Source: Chloroflexi bacterium TSY
GTDB taxonomy: Bacteria; Chloroflexota; Anaerolineae; Caldilineales; Caldilineaceae
Assembly (NCBI GenBank): GCA_019217005.1
Contig: JAHBNG010000022.1
Location: 1 to 64,000, forward strand
Direction of reading: 5' to 3'
Length of the DNA stretch: 64,000 bases
In this document: one piece after another, positions 8,587 through 17,550 of the stretch
Layout of the letters: each line of letters starts with the position of its first letter
Numbering within the stretch: the stretch's first letter is position 1
Made by a program: the position numbers and the translations under genes
Notes under the pieces: generated by a model
Databases searched by the model: none
What the model saw: only the letters and a program-made list of their open reading frames with translations
Told to the model about the DNA's origin: nothing

Positions 8587-9768
8587 ATGAGTCATTACGA
8601 TGTGATTATCGTCGGTGCAGGTGCTGCTGGAATCGGCATGGGGGTGGCACTGCAGGATCTAGGCGTCGAACGATACATCATTCTAGAACGACATGAAGTT
8701 GGTGCATCATTTCGGCGTTGGCCACGCCAGATGCGCTTTATTAGCCCCTCATTCATGAGCAATGGCTTTGGGTTGGTTGATCTCAATGCCATCACCTTCA
8801 CAACTTCCCCGGCGTATATGCTGCAACAGGAGCACCCGAGTGGTGAGGAGTATGCACGCTACCTACACGCTGTTGCCGAACATTATCAGTTGCCAATCGA
8901 GATTGGGCTCAATGTTGAGCAGGTGCAACCAATCGATGAAGATGGTTTACTTTGCCACTCGCAGGATGCAAACGGATTTGCGTTGCGTCTTGCGCAAGAT
9001 GCTCGAGAACGTACTCTGACATGCCGCTATTTGATCTGGGCTGCGGGAGAATTTCAATACCCCAATTTGGAGTTGATTTCGGGAAGCGAACATTGCCTTC
9101 ACAATGCAACGGTTCGGGATTGGGAAACCGTAGAGGGTGACGACTTTGTGATCATCGGGGGCTATGAGAGTGGCATTGATGCGGCGGTTAATCTAGTTGC
9201 CCGTGGCAAGCGGGTCGTGGTGTTGGATGATGCGATGCCGTGGGCCTTTGCTGCACCTGATCCAAGTTTGGCCCTCTCACCCTACACCTTTGAGCGGCTG
9301 CGCCAAGCAGAGATGAGTGGACGGATTGAGTTACGAGAAGCTGGGGTAACGGGGGTAACCTACAGCGAGAATGGCATCAGTGACCGGTACACAGTTTTGC
9401 GAGAGAGCGGTGAGTCGATTGTGACCAGTGCAAAGCCGATTCTGGCAACAGGCTTCACGGGCAGTTTGAGTTTGATTAGCGATCTTCTTGCTTGGCATCC
9501 TGAGCGTTATTATGCTATGTTGACGGCAGAAGATGAATCGGCAATCACTCCGGGACTCTTTTTGTCGGGGCCATTTGTGCGTCATGATCAGCTGATCTTT
9601 TGTTTTATCTACAAATTTCGCCAGCGGTTTGGTGTCATTGCCAATGCGATCGGTGAACGGTTGGGATTGGACACTGGTGTGCTTGATATCTATCGTCGCA
9701 ATGGATTCTATTTGGACGATTTGCGCTACTGTGTCGACGATTGCGTCTGTAATATTTGTGAAGAGTAA
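8587..9768 (+). CDS. FAD-dependent oxidoreductase, flavin monooxygenase-like
   Basis: A 393-residue cytoplasmic flavoprotein of the CzcO/flavin-containing monooxygenase-like group. The FAD-binding dinucleotide fold is at the N-terminus (VIIVGAGAAGIGMG, residues about 6-19). It is followed by LERHEVGASFRRWPRQMRF, and a second nucleotide-binding fold VIIGGYESGIDAAVNLV near residue 190. ATGFTG near 297 is typical of the group. The C-terminus ends with a Cys-rich tail (YCVDDCVCNICEE) that could bind metal or form disulfides. The gene follows the small helical protein by three bases. The substrate cannot be deduced. The sugar transporter downstream is on the same strand but separated by 246 bases with nothing recognisable. 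Confidence 0.82.
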   Translation: MSHYDVIIVGAGAAGIGMGVALQDLGVERYIILERHEVGASFRRWPRQMRFISPSFMSNGFGLVDLNAITFTTSPAYMLQQEHPSGEEYARYLHAVAEHYQLPIEIGLNVEQVQPIDEDGLLCHSQDANGFALRLAQDARERTLTCRYLIWAAGEFQYPNLELISGSEHCLHNATVRDWETVEGDDFVIIGGYESGIDAAVNLVARGKRVVVLDDAMPWAFAAPDPSLALSPYTFERLRQAEMSGRIELREAGVTGVTYSENGISDRYTVLRESGESIVTSAKPILATGFTGSLSLISDLLAWHPERYYAMLTAEDESAITPGLFLSGPFVRHDQLIFCFIYKFRQRFGVIANAIGERLGLDTGVLDIYRRNGFYLDDLRYCVDDCVCNICEE

Positions 9769-10014
9769 GTATTGAATCTATTTCGTAATTCTGGTATGAT
9801 TTTCTCTATCACCCGCAAAAAAATTTAGGGCCGATAATCAGCTTCATCCAACGAAGAGCGGCGGCTGATTCGTAGGTCGTCCCATTTGGCAACCAGATGG
9901 CCTATGGCCTATTACATGAATAGTTAGAGTCGCTTCGTGTGAACCTACTTCATAGATAAGCGATCGCTATATTTTTACTATCTACTTCCCGAGTCAATCT
10001 ATTTGGAGGAACTA

Positions 10015-11391
10015 ATGAAAAACCAATTAAGCCGACGTGCCTTTTTGAAGGCGAGTGCTTTCACATTGAGTAGTGTCGCATTGGCTGCCTGCGCGACCCC
10101 CGGTGCTGCACCGGCAACTGGAGATAGCGGCGGTGATGGTGGCAGCATGGAAGGCATCGCCATTCGTCTTTCTGCTTGGGCTGATGTACAAGATGCAGTT
10201 GTCTATGAAAATATGGTCAATGCATACCATGAAACAGTCGAGGGTGTGGAAGTCTCTGTCGAGCAATACCCTGGTGGATACTATGAGAAGATTCAAGCCA
10301 ATTTTGCGGCGGATGATTCTGCTGATATTCTCTACATTCAAGGCTGGCGCTGGCAAGGGTTTACTGAGAATGGCGTGCTTGTCGACCTGAACGATTATAT
10401 TTCCAGTGATGGTGCAGAAGGCTTTTTCCCTCCTGGTGAAAATTATGACAACCAGACGCTCTGGCAGGGTGGTCGTTATATGACGCCGACTGATACTGGT
10501 TCGTTGGTCATCTACTACAACAAGGATCTCTTTGATAAGCAAGGTGTTCCACATCCGCAGCCAGGTTGGAAATGGGAAGAGTTCCAGCAGATGATTCAAG
10601 ATCTCACCCACGAGGAAGATGGGACAAAATTCTATGGCTGGGGCCAAGCACAGGGATGGAACGGTGCCTATGGTCGCAGCACCAACTTCATGCGCCGCAA
10701 TGGTCACGTTGAATGGGATCGCATTACAGAACCGACCGAAGCTTTTTGGGATCACCCTGATATTGCGTCGGCCCTGCAATACTTGGTCTACGATGCCATT
10801 GCCAACAGCTGGAGTCCCGGACCAGAGGTTGTCGAAGGCGGTGGTGTTGGCGTGGATACTGGACGTGTCGCCATGTACTTGGAAGGGCCTTGAGTGATGC
10901 CACGTCTGCAAGGGGAGTTGGCAACAACTGAAGAGGGAATCAATTTCGATGTGATCGAAGCACCCACTGGAGATGCCGACAGCAATTTCACCTTTGGACA
11001 TGTTCATGGCCATGTGATTACAGCGCCATCTGCACACAAGGACGAGTCTTGGGATGTCATCAAGTTTATCCTGGGCAACGAGGGACAAACCATTATCGCC
11101 AATGGTGGTCGCATGTGTGGTACGCCAGACAACATTGAGAACATTTGGGGCGATATTGCATCCTCTGTTTATGGCTTTACAAATACGGCGGCTTTTGCCA
11201 ATACCATGCGCAGCAGTTCAATCTCGACCATCTTTGGCGAAGGGTCGCAGATTGGTGCCTATGGTGGCGGTCCCATCACCGTTTTGTGGGACAAGCTGCT
11301 CGGCCAGACTGAAACAGCCGAAGAAGCTTTGAAGATTGCCCAACCGGAGATTCAGGCGCAGTTGGATCAGTACTGGGCGGATCGAGCGTAA
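10015..11391 (+). pseudogene. ABC sugar transporter substrate-binding lipoprotein with in-frame TGA
   Basis: Family 1 extracellular solute-binding protein for a carbohydrate ABC importer. ATG 10015 has GGAGG eight bases upstream. The N-terminus carries a twin-arginine-like signal (SRRAFLKASAF) followed by a lipobox (SVALAAC). Further on are YPGGYYEKIQANFAAD, DTGSLVIYYNKDLFDKQG, and near the end AFANTMRSSSIS. The frame is open to 11391 except for one TGA at 10891, between LEGP and VMPRLQGEL. A tryptophan (TGG) would fit well there. Both halves look otherwise functional. TGA is a true stop elsewhere in the window (for example sbcD), so this is a nonsense mutation or a base error rather than recoding. 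A GTG and ATG follow the stop at once and could restart translation, but the product would lack an export signal. Confidence 0.85.
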
Positions 11392-11543
11392 TTTTACGGG
11401 CGTAGTTTGGAGGCTTAGGTTGAGGGGGAAGCGGAGGAAGATTGTTCTGTCGATTGTCGCTTGAACAGGCCTTTGCGTTCCCCTTTTCTTATCGAGATGC
11501 TACTGAAACTTTGGACAATAGGAATGTTTGCTGTCGAGAGAGA

Positions 11544-11574
11544 ATTGTCTGAAGTTTAAATGATGTGACGATTA
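11544..11574. repeat. Short shared sequence upstream of permease gene
   Basis: ATTGTCTGAAGTTTAAATGA followed by TGTGACGATTA is nearly the same as 22253-22285. A partial complement, ACTTTGGACAAT, lies about 35 bases upstream at 11510. It sits in the 221-base gap between the binding protein and the permease. It may be a remnant of a larger repeat or a regulatory site. Confidence 0.4.
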
Positions 11575-11612
11575 GCATCTGTGCGTGCAGAATAATTTTG
11601 GGAGAATTTTGG

Positions 11613-12557
11613 TTGGATACAACGATATCCGCCCCCTCGATTCAGCGACAATCTAAGACGAAACCGCGTATGACGGCAGCGCAACGGCGTGATTTGCGCG
11701 ATGGGTTGCTCTTTACCAGTCCGTTTATCTTTGGTGTGTTGGCGCTTTGGATCGGACCCATGCTCTATTCACTCTATTTGGTCGTTCATAAGTGGAATAT
11801 GTTGGCTCCGCCCAAGTTTGTTGGATTTGGCCACTTTGAGCGTATGTTGAACGATCCTTTGGTGAGCAAGTCGTTATTTAATACAGCCTACTATACATTT
11901 ATTGGCGTACCGCTTCAGCTGCTGGTTGCTTTCGCTTTGGCTGTGATGCTCAACCAGCAGATTCGGGGGCTAGGTATTTATCGTACCGTCTATTATCTAC
12001 CCTCGATTACACCTGCTGTGGCGTTCGCTGTGGTTTGGGTACAAATTCTCAATCCAGAATTTGGTGTGTTGAACGAAGTGATCGGCTGGTTTGGATTAGG
12101 CCCCATTAATTGGCTTTTTGATCCAAATTGGGCCAAGCCTGCTTTTATCATCATGACGCTCTGGTTGACGGGCTTTCAGATGATCATTTTTCTGGCTGGG
12201 CTACAAGGGGTCCCTAAAGAACTTCAAGAGGCAGCTGAGATCGATGGCGCAAATGTGTGGCGCCGCTTCTTTCGTGTGACAATTCCGATCATCTCTCCGA
12301 TCATCTTCTTTAACATGATCATTGGCATTATTGGAAGCTTTCAGGTCTTTACAAGTGCGTTCATTATGACCGATGGTCGCCCTCAGGATTCGACTCTCTT
12401 TATGGTGCTCTATCTCTATCGCAATGCGTTTGAATTCTTCAAGATGGGATACGCTGCATCGCTGGCTTGGATCCTCTTTATCATTATCATGATCTTTACA
12501 GGGATTCAATTTTTCTTTGCAAATCGTTGGGTTTATTATGAGGGGAAAGCTGATTAA
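11613..12557 (+). CDS. ABC sugar transporter permease, MalF/UgpA type
   Basis: Inner-membrane permease of a carbohydrate ABC importer, 314 residues from a TTG at 11613 that follows GGGAGA; ATG 11670 is an alternative. About six membrane segments are visible, starting with GLLFTSPFIFGVLALWIGPML. The cytoplasmic EAA loop that docks the ATPase is present (QEAAEIDGANVWRRFFRVTIP). It overlaps the second permease by one base (TAATG), so the two are translated together. No ATPase gene is nearby; such systems often share a distant MsmK/UgpC-type ATPase. Confidence 0.9.
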   Translation: MDTTISAPSIQRQSKTKPRMTAAQRRDLRDGLLFTSPFIFGVLALWIGPMLYSLYLVVHKWNMLAPPKFVGFGHFERMLNDPLVSKSLFNTAYYTFIGVPLQLLVAFALAVMLNQQIRGLGIYRTVYYLPSITPAVAFAVVWVQILNPEFGVLNEVIGWFGLGPINWLFDPNWAKPAFIIMTLWLTGFQMIIFLAGLQGVPKELQEAAEIDGANVWRRFFRVTIPIISPIIFFNMIIGIIGSFQVFTSAFIMTDGRPQDSTLFMVLYLYRNAFEFFKMGYAASLAWILFIIIMIFTGIQFFFANRWVYYEGKAD

Positions 12558-13435
12558 TGGCTGTTAGCAATGCAACGAAAAGTCCACCTCTATTGCAATC
12601 TAGGACATGGCGGACACGCATTGGCCATCTGCTTTTGCATCTAGTTATGATCTTGCTTGGCATCACTTTTTTGATGCCGTTGGCTTGGGTAGTTAGCACT
12701 TCACTGAAATTGCCTGGACAAGTGTTTATCACTCCGGTGGAATGGATTCCAACCGAGCCAAAATGGTCTAACTACCCAGAGGTATTTGAGCGACTCCCTT
12801 TTCATCTCTTCATTCGCAACTCTTTCTATGTCACCATCATGGGCACTCTCGGCACAGTATTCAGTTCGCTCACCGTGGCTTATGGATTGTCGCGCCTACG
12901 TTGGCCTGGTAGAGATTTGCTCTTTACTGTGTTGCTCGCCACCATGATGCTGCCCGGCGTTGTGACCATGATCCCCGTATTCATTATCTTCAAAGAGATT
13001 GGATGGGTCGGTACCTTCTTTCCGTTATGGGTGCCAGCCTGGTTTGGGATTGCGTTCTACATCTTCCTCATGCGGCAATATATGATGACCTTACCCATCG
13101 AACTAGACGAAGCCGCCAAGATCGATGGTGCATCGAATTTCCGCGTCCTTTGGCAGGTGATTGCACCGCTCTGTGGCCCGGCCATTGCTACCGTTACGAT
13201 TTTTGCCTTCCTCCAGCACTACAATGCATTCATGGAACCACTCATCTACATCTCAGAAAACGAGATGTTCACCCTTCCTCTTGGTCTGCTCTGGTTCAAG
13301 GGACGCTTTGGCAACTTCTGGCATCTGGTCATGGCTGCCTCAATGATCACGATTGCACCCGTTATCCTCCTCTTTTTTATGGCGCAACGCTACTTTGTCC
13401 AGGGGGCGCAGTTTACTGGGTTAGCTGGACGTTAG
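12557..13435 (+). CDS. ABC sugar transporter permease, MalG/UgpE type
   Basis: Second permease of the carbohydrate importer, 292 residues, six predicted membrane helices. The EAA loop reads DEAAKIDGASNFRVLWQVIAP, and the usual C-terminal QRYFVQG appears, after which this family ends (TGLAGR). The length is normal. It is the last gene of the unit, and a strong hairpin terminator follows at 13557. Confidence 0.92.
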   Translation: MAVSNATKSPPLLQSRTWRTRIGHLLLHLVMILLGITFLMPLAWVVSTSLKLPGQVFITPVEWIPTEPKWSNYPEVFERLPFHLFIRNSFYVTIMGTLGTVFSSLTVAYGLSRLRWPGRDLLFTVLLATMMLPGVVTMIPVFIIFKEIGWVGTFFPLWVPAWFGIAFYIFLMRQYMMTLPIELDEAAKIDGASNFRVLWQVIAPLCGPAIATVTIFAFLQHYNAFMEPLIYISENEMFTLPLGLLWFKGRFGNFWHLVMAASMITIAPVILLFFMAQRYFVQGAQFTGLAGR

Positions 13436-13556
13436 TACAACTTGGCTGGATTGAGGCGGCCTCTGGCGTTGGTTTGATCACCGGTGGTATCGTTCTCGGC
13501 CTCTGGGGAAGGTTTCAGCACAAGATTTGGGTCAGTTGGGTTCGGGCAAATCGGCC

Positions 13557-13588
13557 AAAAACCGCCAGCGAATTCGCTGGCGGTTTTT
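13557..13588 (+). terminator. Rho-independent terminator after the sugar transporter operon
   Basis: Perfect stem AAAACCGCCAGCGAA with its complement TTCGCTGGCGGTTTT and a T-run on each strand. The A-run on the other side means it could also work in the opposite direction. Confidence 0.9.
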
Positions 13589-13695
13589 GTATTCAGATTT
13601 TTTTGTAAATTTTCTGTAAGAAGCCAACAACTCTTTTTCTGGTATAATCTATCCAGTCGTTTTTGTGCATTATCATTCGAACCAGCTCCCGTGTA

Positions 13696-14253
13696 ATGAA
13701 AGACATCTATCTTACGACCATTTCCATCACCATCCTACCACTTTTTCTCTTTTGGAGTCTTGCCACTATCTATCTATTGCTGCAAGCTACCAAGAGTCCG
13801 TCTAAATACTGGTTAGTTGGACTCTATGGTTCGATTGCTGTCTACTATTTCACAGCCTGTGTCAGTAGTTCGAACATCGCACCAGAGCGCATCTACTTTA
13901 TTCATGGCAACAGATTCGCCGCCCAAATCGGGCTCATTTGTGCCTTTCAATTTGTTTATACATTTCCGAAAATGCTTTCACAGCAGCAGCGAGAAGCGCA
14001 TCGAACATGGTGGTTTTCTATCGCTTGTTTGGCGGTCTTGATCATAAGTGGAATTGCTTGGGAAAATATTTCTAGTTTACAACAGCACTTGGGGACGGTG
14101 CTTTTGTTTTTCGTGCAGCTTGTTTGGCTCTCAACTGTATGTGCGCGTCGAATGCTTCTGTTTGCCTCCGAGGACAAAGTCGAAGGTCACCGATTTTCCA
14201 AATCTGAATTTGTCGAGCAACTACTCCGTCCACGCAACCAGCCGTTCGAGTAA
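13696..14253 (+). pseudogene. Multi-pass membrane protein, truncated by the chimeric IS
   Basis: From ATG 13696 (MKDIYLTTIS) there are about five hydrophobic helices, for example ISITILPLFLFWSLATIYLLL and FSIACLAVLIISGIAW. A polar segment follows (SEDKVEGHRFSKSEFVEQLL). The frame stops at the TAA directly at the IS boundary (14251-14253). The layout looks like the membrane sensor half of a signalling protein whose cytoplasmic output domain has been lost. No continuation is seen beyond the element at 15772. The original function is unknown. Confidence 0.6.
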
Positions 14254-15771
14254 GGCCAATCCAAAAAATAAAATATACGCGAGAAGGTGTTAAACTAGCT
14301 CTCCAAAAGGAGCAAAAATGACAATCTCGCCAGAAATGGTTGAAGTCTTGAAAGAGACGAAGGCCATGTTAAGTGGATACGAAAGAAGGCACTTCATGGC
14401 CCAAACGGTCAAAACGATATGCGAAGGGAGTCCGACGAAAGCAGAACGAGAGTTGGGCTGGAATCGGGCGACGATAGCCAATCTGAAAAGTCGAGGAGCA
14501 ATCCATAGTGGATTGAATGAAAGCGGGTTTGAAGATGAGGAGCTCCGAAGAAGCTGGTGGAGCTTTCGATATGGATCATGGGATATTGCAAGCCTGCTCT
14601 CATCGTGGCAAGAAGAAGTGGAGTGGAAAGGGGAATGGGAGGCAAAAAAGTTAGAAGGATACCGAGTGAAAAGCATAGATATCACAGGGTTCTGGCGACC
14701 GAAGCTGCAAGGGAAAGTGAACCGACTCTATAACTCAACGGCTCGTCGGGCATTGCCCGCGCTCATCTTTGGAGTGATGATAAGCTCGGGGGAGATAGGC
14801 GGGAAACGAGTGCCACTGCTCAAGGCAATCATGAGATGCGAGGTAGGCACAAAGGAAAGTGAGTTTCGGAAAAAGCTGCTGAAAGAGACCAAGAAATCAC
14901 TGGAGTCAGACGAAGTGGCGGTGGTCGATGCCGGGTTTACAATCAGAGAAATGCTAGAAAGCGACGTCGACCGATTTGTCCTTCGGGAAGCGATTAACTG
15001 CACAGCGCGCCGCAATGAGTTACCCGAACGTAAGGAAAAAGGCAGACCACCCGAATATGGTGATATTGTGCGTCCGCTCTCTCGATGCTATAGGGGAAAG
15101 CGACTCGAGGCCACAACTCCAGACTCGTTTGGTCAATTTGTCTATAGTGGTCGCCTGATTCGCTATCAAGCATGGCACAATCTCGTCCCCAGGACAACCA
15201 AGGTGGATACAGCCAACCGCACCTATTCGATTTACGTCTTTCAGGATCCTGCTTATCACACACCTTTGGTTCTGGCGACCGTCATGGCTTTACAAGCTGA
15301 AACCATTTATCTTTTCTCTCTGGAGCGCTGGCCTGTTGAACATCCCCCCTTGGCTTCCAAGCAGATGATTGGCTTACATCGTCAATTTGTTCATGCCGAT
15401 GAGGCTTGCTTCCGCTTACCTGAACTGGGGCTGCTTGCTGGCAATCTTCTTTCCCATTTAGCCGCTTCTCTTCCTCCCATACCGACTGGCTACTGGGATC
15501 GAGAGCCTCAAGCCACTCCCGGCAGGCTGCGCCGCGTTCTCTCGAGTGCTCTTTTTCCAACTCCCGACCAACTCGACCCTGACTTTCGGAAAAAGGCCTC
15601 GGTTTCACACCATTTCCCTAAAGGCGTTCTCGCTCATCGCCGCCTCAATGCCGCTGCTTAAACTAGCCGAGCACTATTTTTACATTTTATCCCGTTTTTT
15701 CAGGGTGGATTCTTTTTTCCGCCCCTTTCGGTTTGCCCTTTGTCACTCAAGCCTTTACCAGAAAGTAAAGT
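14254..15771 (+). mobile_element. Chimeric IS: ISAzo13-like left end joined to ISX right part
   Basis: The left end (GGCCAATCC, then AAAATATACGCGAGAAGGTG) and about 200 bp after it match the right end of the ISAzo13-like element at 54268-55349 (complement). From TCTGAAAAGTCGAGG at 14482 to the right end (GAAAGTAAAGT, 15771) it matches ISX copies 1 and 3. The ISX left end is missing. TAA stands before the left end, as at the other ISAzo13-like end. The two ends therefore belong to different families and do not form one inverted repeat. Confidence 0.85.
14318..15661 (+). CDS. Chimeric transposase (ISAzo13 N-terminus fused to ISX catalytic part)
   Basis: A single open frame of 447 residues. AAAAGGAGC precedes ATG 14318. 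Residues 1 to about 55 (MTISPEMVEVLKETKAMLSG, then the HTH-like SPTKAERELGWNRATI) are the start of an ISAzo13-like transposase. From about residue 57 (LKSRGAIHSG) the protein is the ISX transposase, with Asp in IDITGFWRPK, Asp in VAVVDAGFTIREM and Glu in LERWPVEHPP. It is the only ISX-type gene here with an intact frame, having six A in GCAAAAAAG where the other copies have five. It lacks the normal ISX N-terminus (MLTAPEITIAVLMNVLQ). Activity is doubtful because the ISX left end is gone, but it could act on other copies. Confidence 0.8.
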   Translation: MTISPEMVEVLKETKAMLSGYERRHFMAQTVKTICEGSPTKAERELGWNRATIANLKSRGAIHSGLNESGFEDEELRRSWWSFRYGSWDIASLLSSWQEEVEWKGEWEAKKLEGYRVKSIDITGFWRPKLQGKVNRLYNSTARRALPALIFGVMISSGEIGGKRVPLLKAIMRCEVGTKESEFRKKLLKETKKSLESDEVAVVDAGFTIREMLESDVDRFVLREAINCTARRNELPERKEKGRPPEYGDIVRPLSRCYRGKRLEATTPDSFGQFVYSGRLIRYQAWHNLVPRTTKVDTANRTYSIYVFQDPAYHTPLVLATVMALQAETIYLFSLERWPVEHPPLASKQMIGLHRQFVHADEACFRLPELGLLAGNLLSHLAASLPPIPTGYWDREPQATPGRLRRVLSSALFPTPDQLDPDFRKKASVSHHFPKGVLAHRRLNAAA

Positions 15772-15924
15772 ACCTTAAAAATAGAATATGACGGAATGCC
15801 GTATAATTATCTATCCGTCAATATCAATTTCCCGGTATAGTGGGACCATAGCACGAATAGAGTAGGCTGGCAATAATAAATTAAAGATAAGTATCCTTTA
15901 TTCTGCAGGTTTGCAAGTTTTTTG

Positions 15925-17369
15925 GGCTGATCAGGATCTCATGTGGTTGACAGGGAAAAACGTTCTTTGCCATGGAGATCGAGCCAAATACGTTGAAAAA
16001 GAGAAGAGACATTGCGAATGCCATAGCATCGACGAGTGATGACCTTAATCTTGTTATTGAGACCTTCAACAAAACCACTGTTGATGCGTTGGTCAAAATA
16101 GTTGACAATGGATTGCCAGTGGTTGCGCAGGGTTTTGATAAAGCCATCAAAGTTATCAAGGGAGGAACGTTCAACTTTGCGAATCCAAGCCTCAAGGCGA
16201 TGTTCAGCTTGGGCAACAGAGAGTTCCTGGTTGAAGATGGCGGTCAATTCTTCTCGAAAGGTATAGGCCTGATGAAGGGCTGGTGAATGAGCAAACAAAC
16301 GTCTAAGCTCCTGCCGCTCTTCAGGATTGAGAGCCGAGTGATTTTTGCGTAAGATCCAGAGCATTCCTTTGCAATCTTGGTCATAAGTTTCAGGAGGCAG
16401 TTCTTTTTCAAGCGTCTGAGTTCCTTTTTTCGGAGGTCGTCAAAGTCATCTCGATAGTTCTGAGCAACATGAAATCGGTCAACAACAGGAGATGCATTCA
16501 CATCATCATTCTCATTGATAAATTCATCAATCGCATTGATATAGCCCTCCCACATGTCGGTGGTGCAATAGTTGATGGTGGGGCGTAGTCTCTCAGGAAT
16601 CTCTTCTAGGAATGCCTTAACCGTCTTTTTTTTTCGATCAGGGAGAACTCCAAGAATCCGTACCTTGCCCTTGGGTTGACGAGCTGTAATGATCGCACTA
16701 AATTTCTTGCGCCCCTTACTTCTGGAGATTTCGTCAATCCCCAACGTACCGATTTCGTCGATTTCATCCCAGTTGATTTTGGGCTCTATCAGACGGTTCA
16801 ATGCGCCTACGACTGCATCGTACCCAACTTCTTCTTTGAGGCTTACATCTTCGATTGTACTGTTGATTAGTTGCATGACCAGGTATTCATCATACGCTTG
16901 TGTATGAGGACTTCTTTGTTCATACCAACTCACAATTTGAGTCGTTGTTGGGTCACAATGACACGACAAACATTGACCCCCGTTTGGGCCGTATCAAGAT
17001 GTAGGTCTCAAGCCCAAAAACTGGGAGATGGCGCAAGCTAATTTCTTGACCATGGCCAAATGTACACGCAATCTCAACTCCGCATACACCACATGCTGTT
17101 GTTTTTTGGGTGCTTTCTACCCGAATCAATAAATGATTTTCAGACGTGATTTCGCTGCTTAACACTTCCACTTCTGGGATATCTAGCGGTACCGTTATTG
17201 ATGAAGTCATTCTCGATGTCACCTTTTTCAATCGCTTCGTTTCGGATAACATCTTATTTTATATCATTTTATTTTCGACCGGTACCTCATGATCCGACTG
17301 ACACAAGATATTTAGCTCGCACTATCCATTCATGGCCGGCTTGTCAACCACATGAGATCCAATTGATCC
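15925..17369 (-). mobile_element. ISL3-family IS, copy A
   Basis: 1445 bp with GG-starting ends GGCTGATCAGGATCTCATGT (15925) and, on the other side, the complement of GGATCAATTGGATCTCATGT (ending 17369). Both arms run on into GGTTGACA. An exact 8-bp target duplication GTTTTTTG flanks it at 15917-15924 and 17370-17377. The other copy is at 55575-57018. Confidence 0.95.
15939..17252 (-). pseudogene. ISL3-family transposase, copy A, frameshifted twice
   Basis: The protein begins at 17252 (MLSETKRLKKVTSRMTSS). It has the zinc-finger-like ACGVCGVEIACTFGHG and, in the next frame, CHCDPTTTQIV. The first catalytic Asp is in GTLGIDEISRSKG, the second in VDRFHVAQNYRD, and the Glu in SGFVEGLNNKIK. The frame breaks near 16965 (GGGGG for GGGG) and near 16415 (TTTTT for TTTTTT, minus strand). 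Copy B is correct at both places, and copy A is correct where copy B is broken. Together they define one intact transposase of about 437 residues. Confidence 0.88.
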
Positions 17370-17450
17370 GTTTTTTGTAATGAACACATACCTGATCTTG
17401 GGTGTACAATGGAGACAGTTTAGATAAATCATTATCTTGACTCATCAAAA

Positions 17451-17480
17451 GAGAACATCGCTAAGGAGAACATCGCTAAA
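17451..17480. repeat. Tandem 15-bp direct repeat
   Basis: GAGAACATCGCTAAG followed immediately by GAGAACATCGCTAAA, 70 bases before the start of the next gene. It may be a regulator site or a simple duplication. Confidence 0.6.
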
Positions 17481-17550
17481 GAATATTGATGGGTGACCAT
17501 TTTAACGTACATAAGTGAGTACATTATGCAGATCAAAATAGGAAGCTTTT

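Noticed and set aside
10891..10893. TGA recoded as tryptophan or selenocysteine
   Set aside because: TGA ends other genes here (for example sbcD). No selenocysteine hairpin is expected in this family, and Trp fits as a simple point change.
10027..11088. 353-codon minus-strand frame opposite the sugar-binding protein gene
   Set aside because: It is the antisense shadow of a clear family 1 binding protein and has no recognisable motifs.
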